Shown in pieces: positions 1 to 6,527 of a DNA stretch of 14,103 nucleotides; position 1 is the stretch's first letter; each line of letters starts with the position of its first letter. Origin of the DNA: UBA12465 sp964408785 (GTDB taxonomy: Bacteria > Patescibacteriota > Patescibacteriia > Patescibacteriales > UBA12465); contig CAYPAS010000018.1 in the NCBI GenBank assembly GCA_964408785.1, forward strand, positions 1 through 14,103. Direction: 5' to 3'. The notes below the pieces were generated by a model. The model was not told the origin of the DNA. It ran no database searches and was given only the letters and a program-made list of their open reading frames with translations. The position numbers and the translations under genes were made by a program.

Positions 1-562
1 AATCCAAAGCGCCAGTCGGTTCGTCAGCTAAATCAATCTCCGGGTCATTAATCAAAGAACGGCAAATAGCCACGCGCTGCTGCTGACCGCCAGAGAGCTC
101 AGTGGGGCGATGATTGACGCGCTCCCCCATACCAACGCTTTCCAAAAGAAGCCTCGCCTTCTCTTCTCTTTCCCGAGGCGGCATACCGGCATAAAGTGCC
201 GGCAGGGCCACGTTTTTCAAAGCGCTAAAACGGGAAAAAAGATTGAACTGCTGAAAAACGAAACCCATCTTTTTGTTACGGATAAACGCCAAAGTAAAAT
301 CATCACGGACTTGGCCGATATCTTCACCATCCAAAAAATAACTGCCGTCGCTTAAAGGGTGTAAGCAACCGATAACATTAAGCAGGGTCGTCTTGCCGCC
401 GCCAGATTCTCCCATGATAGCGACGAATTCTCCTTTCTTAATATCTAAATCGATTCCTTTTAAGACTGGAATTTCTTCACCATTGGCCAGATAATAGGAT
501 TTCTTGACGCCTTTAAGCTTAATAGCTGACGAAGTTGGAAAAGTTTTTTCTTCCTTTTTCAT
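1..562 (-). CDS. MacB/LolD-type ABC transporter ATP-binding protein, partial (C-terminus beyond left edge)
   Basis: About 187 N-terminal residues are visible; the 3' end lies outside the window. This is the cytoplasmic ATPase of a MacB/LolD-type (FtsE-like) ABC system that powers export or lipoprotein/peptide extrusion through a separate permease. Seen: Walker A GESGGGKT at residues 51-58, Q-loop FQQ at 103-105, signature LSGGQQQR at 156-163 and the Walker B/D-loop stretch LADEPTGALD at 178-187. The phrase QQFNLFSRFSALKNV is typical of the MacB branch. The ATG at 562 is 2 bases past the adaptor stop, so the two are almost certainly co-translated; no clear Shine-Dalgarno is seen. A MacB-like permease is expected just beyond the left edge (inference). 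Oddity: the Walker B strand reads E-I-D-L-A-D-E, with Asp177 where the family has a hydrophobic residue. Family call is very secure; substrate unknown. Confidence 0.95.
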   Translation of the reverse strand, partial: MKKEEKTFPTSSAIKLKGVKKSYYLANGEEIPVLKGIDLDIKKGEFVAIMGESGGGKTTLLNVIGCLHPLSDGSYFLDGEDIGQVRDDFTLAFIRNKKMGFVFQQFNLFSRFSALKNVALPALYAGMPPREREEKARLLLESVGMGERVNHRPTELSGGQQQRVAICRSLINDPEIDLADEPTGALD

Positions 563-564
563 AA

Positions 565-2478
565 TTAATATATTATCTGTTCGCCCTCTTCCAAGCCGCT
601 GATTATTTCCACTTTCTTGCCATCAGTAAAACCGGTAACAACCGTAGCGTAACTACCGTCTGCCTTCTGCACCGAAGGCTGACCGCTAACATTGCGGACA
701 GCGGCAACTGGAACGGTTAAGACATTTTCCGCCTCAGCAGTAATAAATTCGACAGAGGCGGTCATCCCCTCCCTAATCGGCGAATCACTGACGTCATTCA
801 AAAGCACTCTTACTAAATAAGTAACGATGCCGTTAGAATTAGTCTCCGAAGTCATGGAAATAAAGCTGACTTCGCCATTTAAGACAAGGCCGTCGATAGC
901 ATCAAAGCTAGCCTCTGCCTTATTGCCGACGGATAGCTTGCTAATATCCGCCTCTTCAATATTCACTTCTATAAAAAGCGTATCGTTGTTAATTATCGTC
1001 GCTACGTTTTTGTTGTCGCTAGTATCTAAAATAATGTCGCCTTTCTTATAATTGAGCATGGAAACTACGCCATCAATAGGCGAAGTTAAAGTCGCTTGTT
1101 CGACATTGTACTTAGCCTTATCGACACTGATTGCCGCCGAAGTTAATTGGGCGCGAGCGGAAGCCAAATCTATTTCTTTAACCGGTGCAATTAACTCTTC
1201 ATAATCATTTTTAGCCTGAGTTAAATCTAGTTCTCTTGATTTCAAATTAATATTGGCTGTATCTATGTCTTGTTGGGCCTGCTTTTTTGCCAACTCCAAA
1301 TCTTTCAAAGCCTTGTTATAAGCATTGTTTGCATTATCATAAGATATTTCCGCGCTGGTAAAACTATTTTTAGCATTACTTATCGACTGTTTACCGTTAT
1401 TTAAGCTGGATAAAGAAGAATTAACACTTGAACGATTAGAATTGATAGTCGACTTAAAAGAATCTAATTTATCTTGAGAAAAACCAGAAAAAGTTATGGA
1501 GTTATCAAGCAAAACTTGCATATCCAATAAATGGGCCTGCATCTCTGCTAGGGCGCTTTCGGCAATCTTAATCGCCGATTCAATTCCGCTCTGCCTGTCC
1601 AAAGACAAGGAAGCTGTTGCCGCATCCAAAGCTAACTTCTGAACCTTGGCTTCGCTATAACTATTTTTAGTATCATTCAAAGCCGAGCCATTCTTAGCGC
1701 CTAAAGCTTCTTCAAAACTATCATTAACACTGCGCTCGTCGACGCCGACTATATTATCAGAATCGCGAAGCATCTTTTGCAGAGAAACATCAACGGATAA
1801 TAAAGTTGTAATCATATCGGAATAAGCATCACGAACTATCTGACTGTCGTCCGAATTGCTGTCTAGTTTTAAATTATTCTCTGCTAGCTTTAAGCTGTTT
1901 TGAGCGGAGTTAAGACTATTTTGAGCGCTTTCAATCGACTGATTAGCGCTTGAAGTGGTCTTTTCCAAACTGATTTTTGCCTGATCGAGAGATATCTGCG
2001 ATTGGTCGATAGAAGCCTTGGCTTTTTTTATTTCCGCGTCAGTAGCCCCGGCTTGCTTGGAATTAAGATTGGCCAATGAAGATTGATAGTTGGCGTAAGC
2101 ATTGCGCAATTCAAATTCTAAATTTTCCGTTTTAACCGAAGCTATCTTGTCACCTTTTTTTACCTTATCACCCTCTTTAACATAAACCTCATCGACTTCT
2201 AAATTTCCAGATACGGGAAAAGATAGCTCAACACCATCTTTAGCCACTACTTTTCCATCTGACTGGATAGAGATTTTAAGATCCTCTTTATTGACTTTCG
2301 CTTGTTTTTGCGTACTGACAACCGGCGCTGCTTGATTCTGATAGTAAACAAAATAGTAATAGGCGCCGCCGGAAATAATAATGATGATCAAAGGGATAAG
2401 AACTTTTTTCTTCAAGAAAAAACGGAATATCCCTAATTTAGCCTTTTGGCTTTCTTCAATTATCGATACTTTTGCCAT
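565..2478 (-). CDS. HlyD/MacA-family efflux adaptor (membrane fusion protein) with very long coiled-coil hairpin
   Basis: Membrane-anchored extracytoplasmic adaptor that would couple the downstream ABC ATPase/permease to export. Layout of the 637 residues: cytoplasmic N-terminus, one TM segment at about 24-46 (IIIIISGG core), first lipoyl half at about 76-118, helical hairpin at about 120-460, second lipoyl half at about 462-495 (motif TSPIDGVV), beta-barrel at about 498-580 and membrane-proximal domain to the C-terminus, ending in GLEEGEQIIY. The hairpin is rich in Ser, Asn, Ala and Gln, with repeats such as ESAQNSLNSAQNSL, and is interrupted at about 210-350 by a segment that looks like extra helices. 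Typical MacA proteins are under 400 residues, so nearly all the extra length is in the hairpin. ATG at 2478 lies 10 bases after the lipoprotein stop with no Shine-Dalgarno. Family call secure; cargo unknown. Confidence 0.93.
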   Translation of the reverse strand: MAKVSIIEESQKAKLGIFRFFLKKKVLIPLIIIIISGGAYYYFVYYQNQAAPVVSTQKQAKVNKEDLKISIQSDGKVVAKDGVELSFPVSGNLEVDEVYVKEGDKVKKGDKIASVKTENLEFELRNAYANYQSSLANLNSKQAGATDAEIKKAKASIDQSQISLDQAKISLEKTTSSANQSIESAQNSLNSAQNSLKLAENNLKLDSNSDDSQIVRDAYSDMITTLLSVDVSLQKMLRDSDNIVGVDERSVNDSFEEALGAKNGSALNDTKNSYSEAKVQKLALDAATASLSLDRQSGIESAIKIAESALAEMQAHLLDMQVLLDNSITFSGFSQDKLDSFKSTINSNRSSVNSSLSSLNNGKQSISNAKNSFTSAEISYDNANNAYNKALKDLELAKKQAQQDIDTANINLKSRELDLTQAKNDYEELIAPVKEIDLASARAQLTSAAISVDKAKYNVEQATLTSPIDGVVSMLNYKKGDIILDTSDNKNVATIINNDTLFIEVNIEEADISKLSVGNKAEASFDAIDGLVLNGEVSFISMTSETNSNGIVTYLVRVLLNDVSDSPIREGMTASVEFITAEAENVLTVPVAAVRNVSGQPSVQKADGSYATVVTGFTDGKKVEIISGLEEGEQIIY

Positions 2479-2488
2479 AAAATAAAAA

Positions 2489-3109
2489 TTAATTGATAAG
2501 GACGAATTCCGCTACTTTTTTATCGCTTATCGACTGATTAAGCCAAATCATTAAAGACTTGTCAGCGGTAATATCAGCTAAGGTCGCCTCGACCATTTCC
2601 CTTTTGCCGCTTTCATTGCTTATCGGTTTTAGCATTTTAATACCGACCGGAATAATAATTTTTTCTTCACCAGTACTCATTGCTTTCAGACGAGCCAACA
2701 TCTCTTCCCTAGTGCTTCCCGACTGCTCACCTGGCCGACCGCCTGGACCGCCCATCAACATACCAGTGCCGCGCTGACGAGAACCGGTCGCACCCCCTAG
2801 CAAAGAAGGTGTCTTCTCTGGAGAAGCTTCTTGATTATTAGTTGTTGACGGAGTGCTAGTTCCTTGGCTGTTTTGCCTATTCATTTCCAATTTTAAAACA
2901 TCAACTTCATTACCGACTAAAGATTTTACTATTCCTCTTATATCAGACGGTCTTTCTGGCTGGCCGAAATCAGGCCGGCGAAAACCGTCAGCCGGCTTAT
3001 TTCCAACTGCCGCATTATTAGCTGCCGTCTGATTAGCATCAGATGAGCAAGCGGAAAGAAACAAGGCGAAGCCTAGAAATAAGGGTAATAATAGATTTAT
3101 TTTTTTCAT
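2489..3109 (-). CDS. Predicted lipoprotein of unknown function, first gene of the adaptor/ABC operon
   Basis: About 206 residues from the ATG at 3109. A hydrophobic signal (INLLLPLFLGFALF) ends in a lipobox LSAC, so the mature protein should start at that Cys and be lipid-anchored outside the membrane. Then comes a low-complexity linker with DGFRRPDF, a short segment DIRGIVKSLVGNEVDVLKLE that resembles the first strands of a small beta-barrel (OB/DUF5666-like, my impression only), a Gly/Ser/Pro/Thr-rich disordered centre (GGPGGRPGE), and an ordered end (residues about 150-206) with further strands. The frame also opens at a GTG at 3127 (212 residues), where AGGAG lies only one base upstream, too close for normal initiation; the ATG gives the cleaner signal peptide but lies 19 bases from AGGAG. 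Placement just before a MacA-like adaptor suggests an accessory component. Function not recognised. Confidence 0.82.
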   Translation of the reverse strand: MKKINLLLPLFLGFALFLSACSSDANQTAANNAAVGNKPADGFRRPDFGQPERPSDIRGIVKSLVGNEVDVLKLEMNRQNSQGTSTPSTTNNQEASPEKTPSLLGGATGSRQRGTGMLMGGPGGRPGEQSGSTREEMLARLKAMSTGEEKIIIPVGIKMLKPISNESGKREMVEATLADITADKSLMIWLNQSISDKKVAEFVLIN

Positions 3110-3137
3110 ATTTTTATATTTTTTCACTCTCCTAATG

Positions 3138-3168
3138 ATAATACGCTGGAATAGAAAAATCTCTTCAA
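3138..3168 (-). promoter_or_regulatory. Possible promoter for lipoprotein-adaptor-ABC operon
   Basis: TTGAAG at 3168-3163 and TATTAT at 3143-3138 are separated by 19 bases, slightly long for a sigma-70 promoter. It sits just after the terminator of the secreted-protein gene, where a fresh promoter is needed unless transcription reads through. A start about 7 bases downstream would leave a very short leader for the GTG at 3127 or about 22 bases for the ATG at 3109. Weak match, judged mainly by position. Confidence 0.25.
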
Positions 3169-3203
3169 AAAAGCCAAAAAGACGAATAATTCGTCTTTAG
3201 GCT
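3166..3203 (-). terminator. Strong intrinsic terminator after the secreted-protein gene
   Basis: On the minus strand, AGCC-T-AAAGACGAA, loop TTA, TTCGTCTTT-TT-GGCT is followed by six T. The nine-base inner stem is perfect; a small internal loop separates it from the four-base outer stem. It starts 34 bases after the stop at 3237, so it ends the transcript that carries the secreted-protein gene and makes the lipoprotein-adaptor-ABC genes at least partly separate. Confidence 0.8.
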
Positions 3204-3236
3204 CTTATATTTTTCATTTGTCAATATAAATCATGA

Positions 3237-3728
3237 TTATTCTTGAGAAGTGGAAGCATCTTGAGCGGCGCCTTGACGGAATCCATGTCCACGTCCGTCC
3301 ATCGGGCCAAAACCTTCACCTCTTTCAATACCCAATTCCTTCATGATATCTTGCGACTGCTGACGAAGCTTATGAGCTTCGACGAAGCGGCTAAAATTAT
3401 CGGCATTTACCTTTTCCAAGATAGGAGAATTTTCGTTAAAAGATTTCTCCGCGCTAACCCATGATTCATAACTACCAGAATTTATAGCGGCATCAACAGC
3501 TTCTCTTTTGCTGTCCATTTCCGCGCGCCTAGCTTCCATTTCAGCTTTTTGTTCATCACTTAATTCTGGACGATTAAAACCATCGCCGCGATGCCAAGCA
3601 GTTTTGTCGCTGGAAGTATCGGTAGTAGTCGTGTCTGTAGTAGCGGCTTGAGCGGCTAGAGCACTAGCCCCGGCAATAGCTAAGAAAGAAAAGATTGCTA
3701 AACTACTTAAAAGTTTTTTGTTTTTCAT
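3237..3728 (-). CDS. Small secreted helical protein (Spy/CpxP-like in style), unknown function
   Basis: 163 residues. The N-terminus MKNKKLLSSLAIFSFLAIAG followed by ASALAAQA is a clear Sec signal peptide, probably cut after AQA near residue 28. A Thr/Asp/Ser-rich linker leads to DGFNRPELSDEQKAEMEARR (residues 49-68) and then to predicted alpha-helices through about 132, charged and rich in Glu, Lys, Arg and Ala. The tail is Gly/Arg/Phe-rich (RGEGFGPMDGRGHGF). The LSDEQKAEMEARRAEM phrase recalls the LTxxQ helices of Spy/CpxP periplasmic proteins, but this is only a resemblance. The gene lies 79 bases after the putative anti-sigma gene and is followed by a terminator, so it is a good candidate target of the neighbouring ECF sigma factor (inference). 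Signal peptide certain, function not known. Confidence 0.85.
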   Translation of the reverse strand: MKNKKLLSSLAIFSFLAIAGASALAAQAATTDTTTTDTSSDKTAWHRGDGFNRPELSDEQKAEMEARRAEMDSKREAVDAAINSGSYESWVSAEKSFNENSPILEKVNADNFSRFVEAHKLRQQSQDIMKELGIERGEGFGPMDGRGHGFRQGAAQDASTSQE

Positions 3729-3751
3729 ATAGTTAAAATTAAATTATTTAG

Positions 3752-3778
3752 AGTGGCTTGAGCTCTCAGCCTGTCACT
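3752..3778 (-). promoter_or_regulatory. Imperfect dyad upstream of the secreted-protein gene
   Basis: Minus strand reads AGTG-aca-GGCT, nine bases, AGCC-ACT: two paired segments with a three-base bulge. GTGACA at 3777-3772 resembles a -35 element, and TAAATA at 3750-3745 could be a -10, but the 21-base spacing is too long. No U-tract follows, so it is not a convincing terminator for the preceding gene. An operator or an ECF-type promoter are both possible; no standard ECF -35 (GGAAC-like) is visible. Confidence 0.22.
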
Positions 3779-3807
3779 TCTTAATACGCCTCTCTAAAAA
3801 TTTTCTT

Positions 3808-4620
3808 CTAACGTTCAATCTGGTCAAACGGCGGTCTAAAATCTTCACGGTGTGGCGTCAAGGGTTGCCTAAAAAAGAAACGGCGCCCCGGCTTAACCGG
3901 CTTGATAATCTCCGCCTCAAAATTTTCTTTATCCAACATCTGGCCGATAACGTTTACCGGCAAACCCTTTTCTAAAAATTTGGGAACAGCTTGTCCATCT
4001 TCAATCTTAACTAGCCAGGCTTGGCCGCTAGGATCGACCATTTGGAAAGAATCGGAATCAAGTTCAGAAGAAACAATGCCAGTTAAACGTCCTTCGCTCG
4101 GTTCAAACCAGAAGATTATCTGACGATTAATAAGCTGATCATAGAAAGGCGCTCTCTGTCCCAAAACATCATCGATCTTCTGACCAAGACCAGCTAAATG
4201 CATTAAGCCGCCCATAATAATACTGGCCAAAACAGAAATGGTTGCGATAAACCAAAGCGGGTAACGATAACCTTTCTTGGTCTTTTTGATATTAAAATAA
4301 AGCAAGAAGATAAATAGAAATAAAAAGACTATCCAAAAATATGGCAAAGTTAAAATAAGAAACTCCAAAAAATTTTTGTGGACTTTTTCCTGGATATCCC
4401 AATCATTGTATTTAAAAAGATAAATCATCACGGAAACCGCCGCCGAACCGATTAGCAAAGTAAGAGTACCGGCTATCCAAACGACATAATCACGCAAAAG
4501 AAAATGCCAACGCGGCAAAGGCTCTAAACCTTCGCGTTTGATCTTGGAAAAAAGCTGGCTTTCAAAAGCCGAAAGATTCTTGTTTTCCCAGGATGGATTG
4601 TCTTGTTTATTTTCTTTCAT
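3808..4620 (-). CDS. Three-TM membrane protein, probable anti-sigma factor for the adjacent ECF sigma
   Basis: 270 residues from the ATG at 4620. An in-frame TTG at 4629 overlaps the sigma stop, but the ATG five bases after that stop is the better start. Cytoplasmic N-terminus of about 45 residues (LSAFESQLFSKIKREGLEPLPRWHF split over residues 16-40), TM segments at about 45-68, 85-109 and 122-144, then an extracytoplasmic domain of about 125 residues. That domain has alternating strands (RLTGIVSSELDSDSFQMVD, AWLVKIEDG, GLPVNVIGQML) that look like a small OB-type barrel, and ends in FRPPFDQIER. Its position directly after an ECF sigma gene and its topology fit a membrane anti-sigma that senses the envelope. 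No zinc-binding HxxxCxxC anti-sigma motif is present, so it would be a non-classical type. Anti-sigma role is inferred from context. Confidence 0.8.
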   Translation of the reverse strand: MKENKQDNPSWENKNLSAFESQLFSKIKREGLEPLPRWHFLLRDYVVWIAGTLTLLIGSAAVSVMIYLFKYNDWDIQEKVHKNFLEFLILTLPYFWIVFLFLFIFLLYFNIKKTKKGYRYPLWFIATISVLASIIMGGLMHLAGLGQKIDDVLGQRAPFYDQLINRQIIFWFEPSEGRLTGIVSSELDSDSFQMVDPSGQAWLVKIEDGQAVPKFLEKGLPVNVIGQMLDKENFEAEIIKPVKPGRRFFFRQPLTPHREDFRPPFDQIER

Positions 4621-4625
4621 ATTTT

Positions 4626-5210
4626 TCAAAATCTTAATTGACGTCTTTCCAGTTCTTTTTTGAATTCCTGTTTAGCTTTATTAATTGAGGAGGCTACGGT
4701 TCCCATGGGCTTCTTGATAATATCAGAAATTTCTTGATAATTTTTTTCTTCCAGGAATTTTAAAACCAGAACTTCTCGATATTTTTCATCCAAAGCGGAT
4801 AAAGTTTCGCCAACCTTTTCCTTTAAAAGACTTAAATCGGCATCAGCGGCGATATCCAGATCGGCGGCCAAATTAGCAGCTGCCTGCTCTTCGATGTCTA
4901 TGGCGTAGCCCTCAGGACGAGCTTTAAGTTTGCGATGGCTACTGATTACCTGATTATGGGTAATACGGTAAACCCAGGAAGAAAATTTAAGATCTTCATT
5001 AAAATCATTAAGATTAAGATAGACTTTAATGAAAATCTCCTGGAGCAAATCCTCGACGTCATCGGGGCTAACATTAGTTAAACGCCTAATATAACTACCT
5101 AATTTATCCCGATAGCGTTCGACAATATACAAAAAATTGCTCTGGTCTTCCAAGCTTAGCCTGACGAGTTCCGAATCGCTGACGATTTGAGCCGTTTGCC
5201 GGTCGATCAT
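4626..5210 (-). CDS. ECF-type RNA polymerase sigma factor (sigma-70 family)
   Basis: 194 residues, normal ECF length. Region 2 spans about 24-95 with DDVEDLLQEIFIKVY and the -10-recognition stretch FSSWVYRITHNQVISSHRK. A Ala/Asp-rich linker at about 100-130 replaces sigma region 3. Region 4 spans about 132-187, with LSALDEKYREVLVLKFLEE then the helix-turn-helix YQEISDIIKKPMGTVASSINKAK. It would direct RNA polymerase to a small set of promoters, and the membrane protein encoded five bases downstream is its likely partner. The gene begins at ATG 5210, 30 bases after the flavoprotein stop. That gap could hold only a weak promoter, so co-transcription from upstream is likely. It ends in TGA, showing TGA is a stop codon here. 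Family call very secure; regulon unknown. Confidence 0.95.
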   Translation of the reverse strand: MIDRQTAQIVSDSELVRLSLEDQSNFLYIVERYRDKLGSYIRRLTNVSPDDVEDLLQEIFIKVYLNLNDFNEDLKFSSWVYRITHNQVISSHRKLKARPEGYAIDIEEQAAANLAADLDIAADADLSLLKEKVGETLSALDEKYREVLVLKFLEEKNYQEISDIIKKPMGTVASSINKAKQEFKKELERRQLRF

Positions 5211-5240
5211 GTTTCTTTAGATAAAATTTATTAATCTTGT

Positions 5241-6527
5241 CTATTTAATACGCCGAACCATGCCTTTTTCTTCTTTTTGAGCGGCAGCCGCTTGGCCAGC
5301 TAAATATCCCGTACTCCAACAGGCCTGCAAATTAAAACCGCCGCAAGGACCATCGATATCCAAAACCTCGCCAGCTAAATATAAATTATCAATAAGCCTT
5401 GAACGCATAGTCTTAGAATCGACCTGGTTAAGGCTAAAGCCTCCCAAGGTTACCATGGCGCGGCGATAGCCAGAAAGGCCGGAAATCGGTAAATCCCAAT
5501 CTTTCAAAAGAGAAACTAAAAACCCCCATTCTCGCTTGTAAATAGAACTAACCGGACGAGAAGGTTCTAAGGAGGCGGCGGCGATAAAAAATAATACCAA
5601 GCGTTCTGGTAACCAAGAACGGAGAAAATTCTTTAACAAACTTTTATTTTGTTGTGAAGCGGTTTCTAATTCCTCTAAAAGGTCTTTCTCCGTCAAAAAA
5701 GGAAAAAAATCTAACTTCAACATCAAAGGAAACTTTTTTCCTCTGAGCTCTCGGCTAAAATCAATCGCCAAAGGACCGCTTAAGCCGCTAGGAGTAAACA
5801 TCAAACTGCCATAAAATTTTTTCTTTCCCGGAAATGACAAAGCCGCTTCTGGCCAACTAATTCCCGCCAAAGATTGAAATTTCTTATCAGCCAGTTCCAA
5901 AGGACAAAGACCGGGAGAAAATTTTTCTAGTGGCTGGCCTAACGGCTCTAACCAGTGGCAGGCATCGCCAGTCGATCCAGTCTCAGGATAAGATAAGCCG
6001 CCGGTGGCGACAATAAAAATCTTGCCTTTAAAAAGATTACCGGAAACCGTCTTAGCGGCAACTATAGAAGTTTCCGAAGTTTCCAAAGAGACAACGGGAT
6101 TGCCGTAAAAGAAAGCCACTCCCAAATCCGAAGCTTTATTTAAAAGACGTTCTAATACTGAAAACGAAGAAGAATTCGCTGGGAAAATTTGTCCCTCTTT
6201 TTCTTCGCGCATTTCTAAATCAAGTCCCCGAAAAAAATCAGCCGCTTCTTGGTAACCAAAACGAGAAAAAACTGGCAACAAAAAATTCTTGGCGCTTCCA
6301 TAAAAAGAAGCTAATTCCCGATAAGAAGAAACAGCGTGCAAAAGATTACAACGGCCACCGCCGGAAAGTAAAAGTTTTTTCCCGGGACGACTATTCTTCT
6401 CTAAAACCGCCACTTGACAACCACTAGAAGCTGCTTGAATAGCCGCCATCAATCCGGCTGGGCCAGCGCCGATAACTACGATATCAAAATCAAAAATTTT
6501 CTTTCCCTTTTCTTTAGTTGTTCTCAT
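5241..6527 (-). CDS. HI0933/BaiN-family FAD-dependent oxidoreductase
   Basis: 428 residues, close to the usual 400-420 for this family (YhiN/HI0933/BaiN). The N-terminal Rossmann motif VVIGAGPAGLMAA (about residues 17-29) binds the FAD ADP moiety. It is followed by the family signature RPGKKLLLSGGGRCNLLH (about 47-64). A second FAD segment is GGLSYPETGSTGDA, and the C-terminal signature is GEVLDIDGPCGGFNLQACWSTGY. These are all diagnostic. The true substrate of most members is unknown; BaiN has been linked to bile-acid dehydrogenation, which need not apply here. The start ATG overlaps the stop of the CoA-ligase gene as ATGA, indicating translational coupling. The last residues (KEEKGMVRRIK) are a short basic tail. 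Cytoplasmic. Family call secure, substrate not predictable. Confidence 0.94.
   Translation of the reverse strand: MRTTKEKGKKIFDFDIVVIGAGPAGLMAAIQAASSGCQVAVLEKNSRPGKKLLLSGGGRCNLLHAVSSYRELASFYGSAKNFLLPVFSRFGYQEAADFFRGLDLEMREEKEGQIFPANSSSFSVLERLLNKASDLGVAFFYGNPVVSLETSETSIVAAKTVSGNLFKGKIFIVATGGLSYPETGSTGDACHWLEPLGQPLEKFSPGLCPLELADKKFQSLAGISWPEAALSFPGKKKFYGSLMFTPSGLSGPLAIDFSRELRGKKFPLMLKLDFFPFLTEKDLLEELETASQQNKSLLKNFLRSWLPERLVLFFIAAASLEPSRPVSSIYKREWGFLVSLLKDWDLPISGLSGYRRAMVTLGGFSLNQVDSKTMRSRLIDNLYLAGEVLDIDGPCGGFNLQACWSTGYLAGQAAAAQKEEKGMVRRIK

Noticed and set aside
110..355. Plus-strand open frame of 81 codons
   Set aside because: It lies antisense within the ABC ATPase gene, whose domain motifs run uninterrupted; composition and product look like a shadow frame.
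3243..3464. Plus-strand frames over the secreted-protein and lipoprotein genes
   Set aside because: Antisense to genes with clear signal peptides; no ribosome site or recognisable product.
4618..4629. TTG start for the anti-sigma gene overlapping the sigma stop
   Set aside because: An ATG three codons downstream is the better initiator and leaves a normal five-base gap.
4626..6526. TGA read as glycine (Gracilibacteria/Absconditabacteria code)
   Set aside because: TGA ends the sigma and CoA-ligase genes at family-typical lengths, and no in-frame TGA occurs within any conserved domain.
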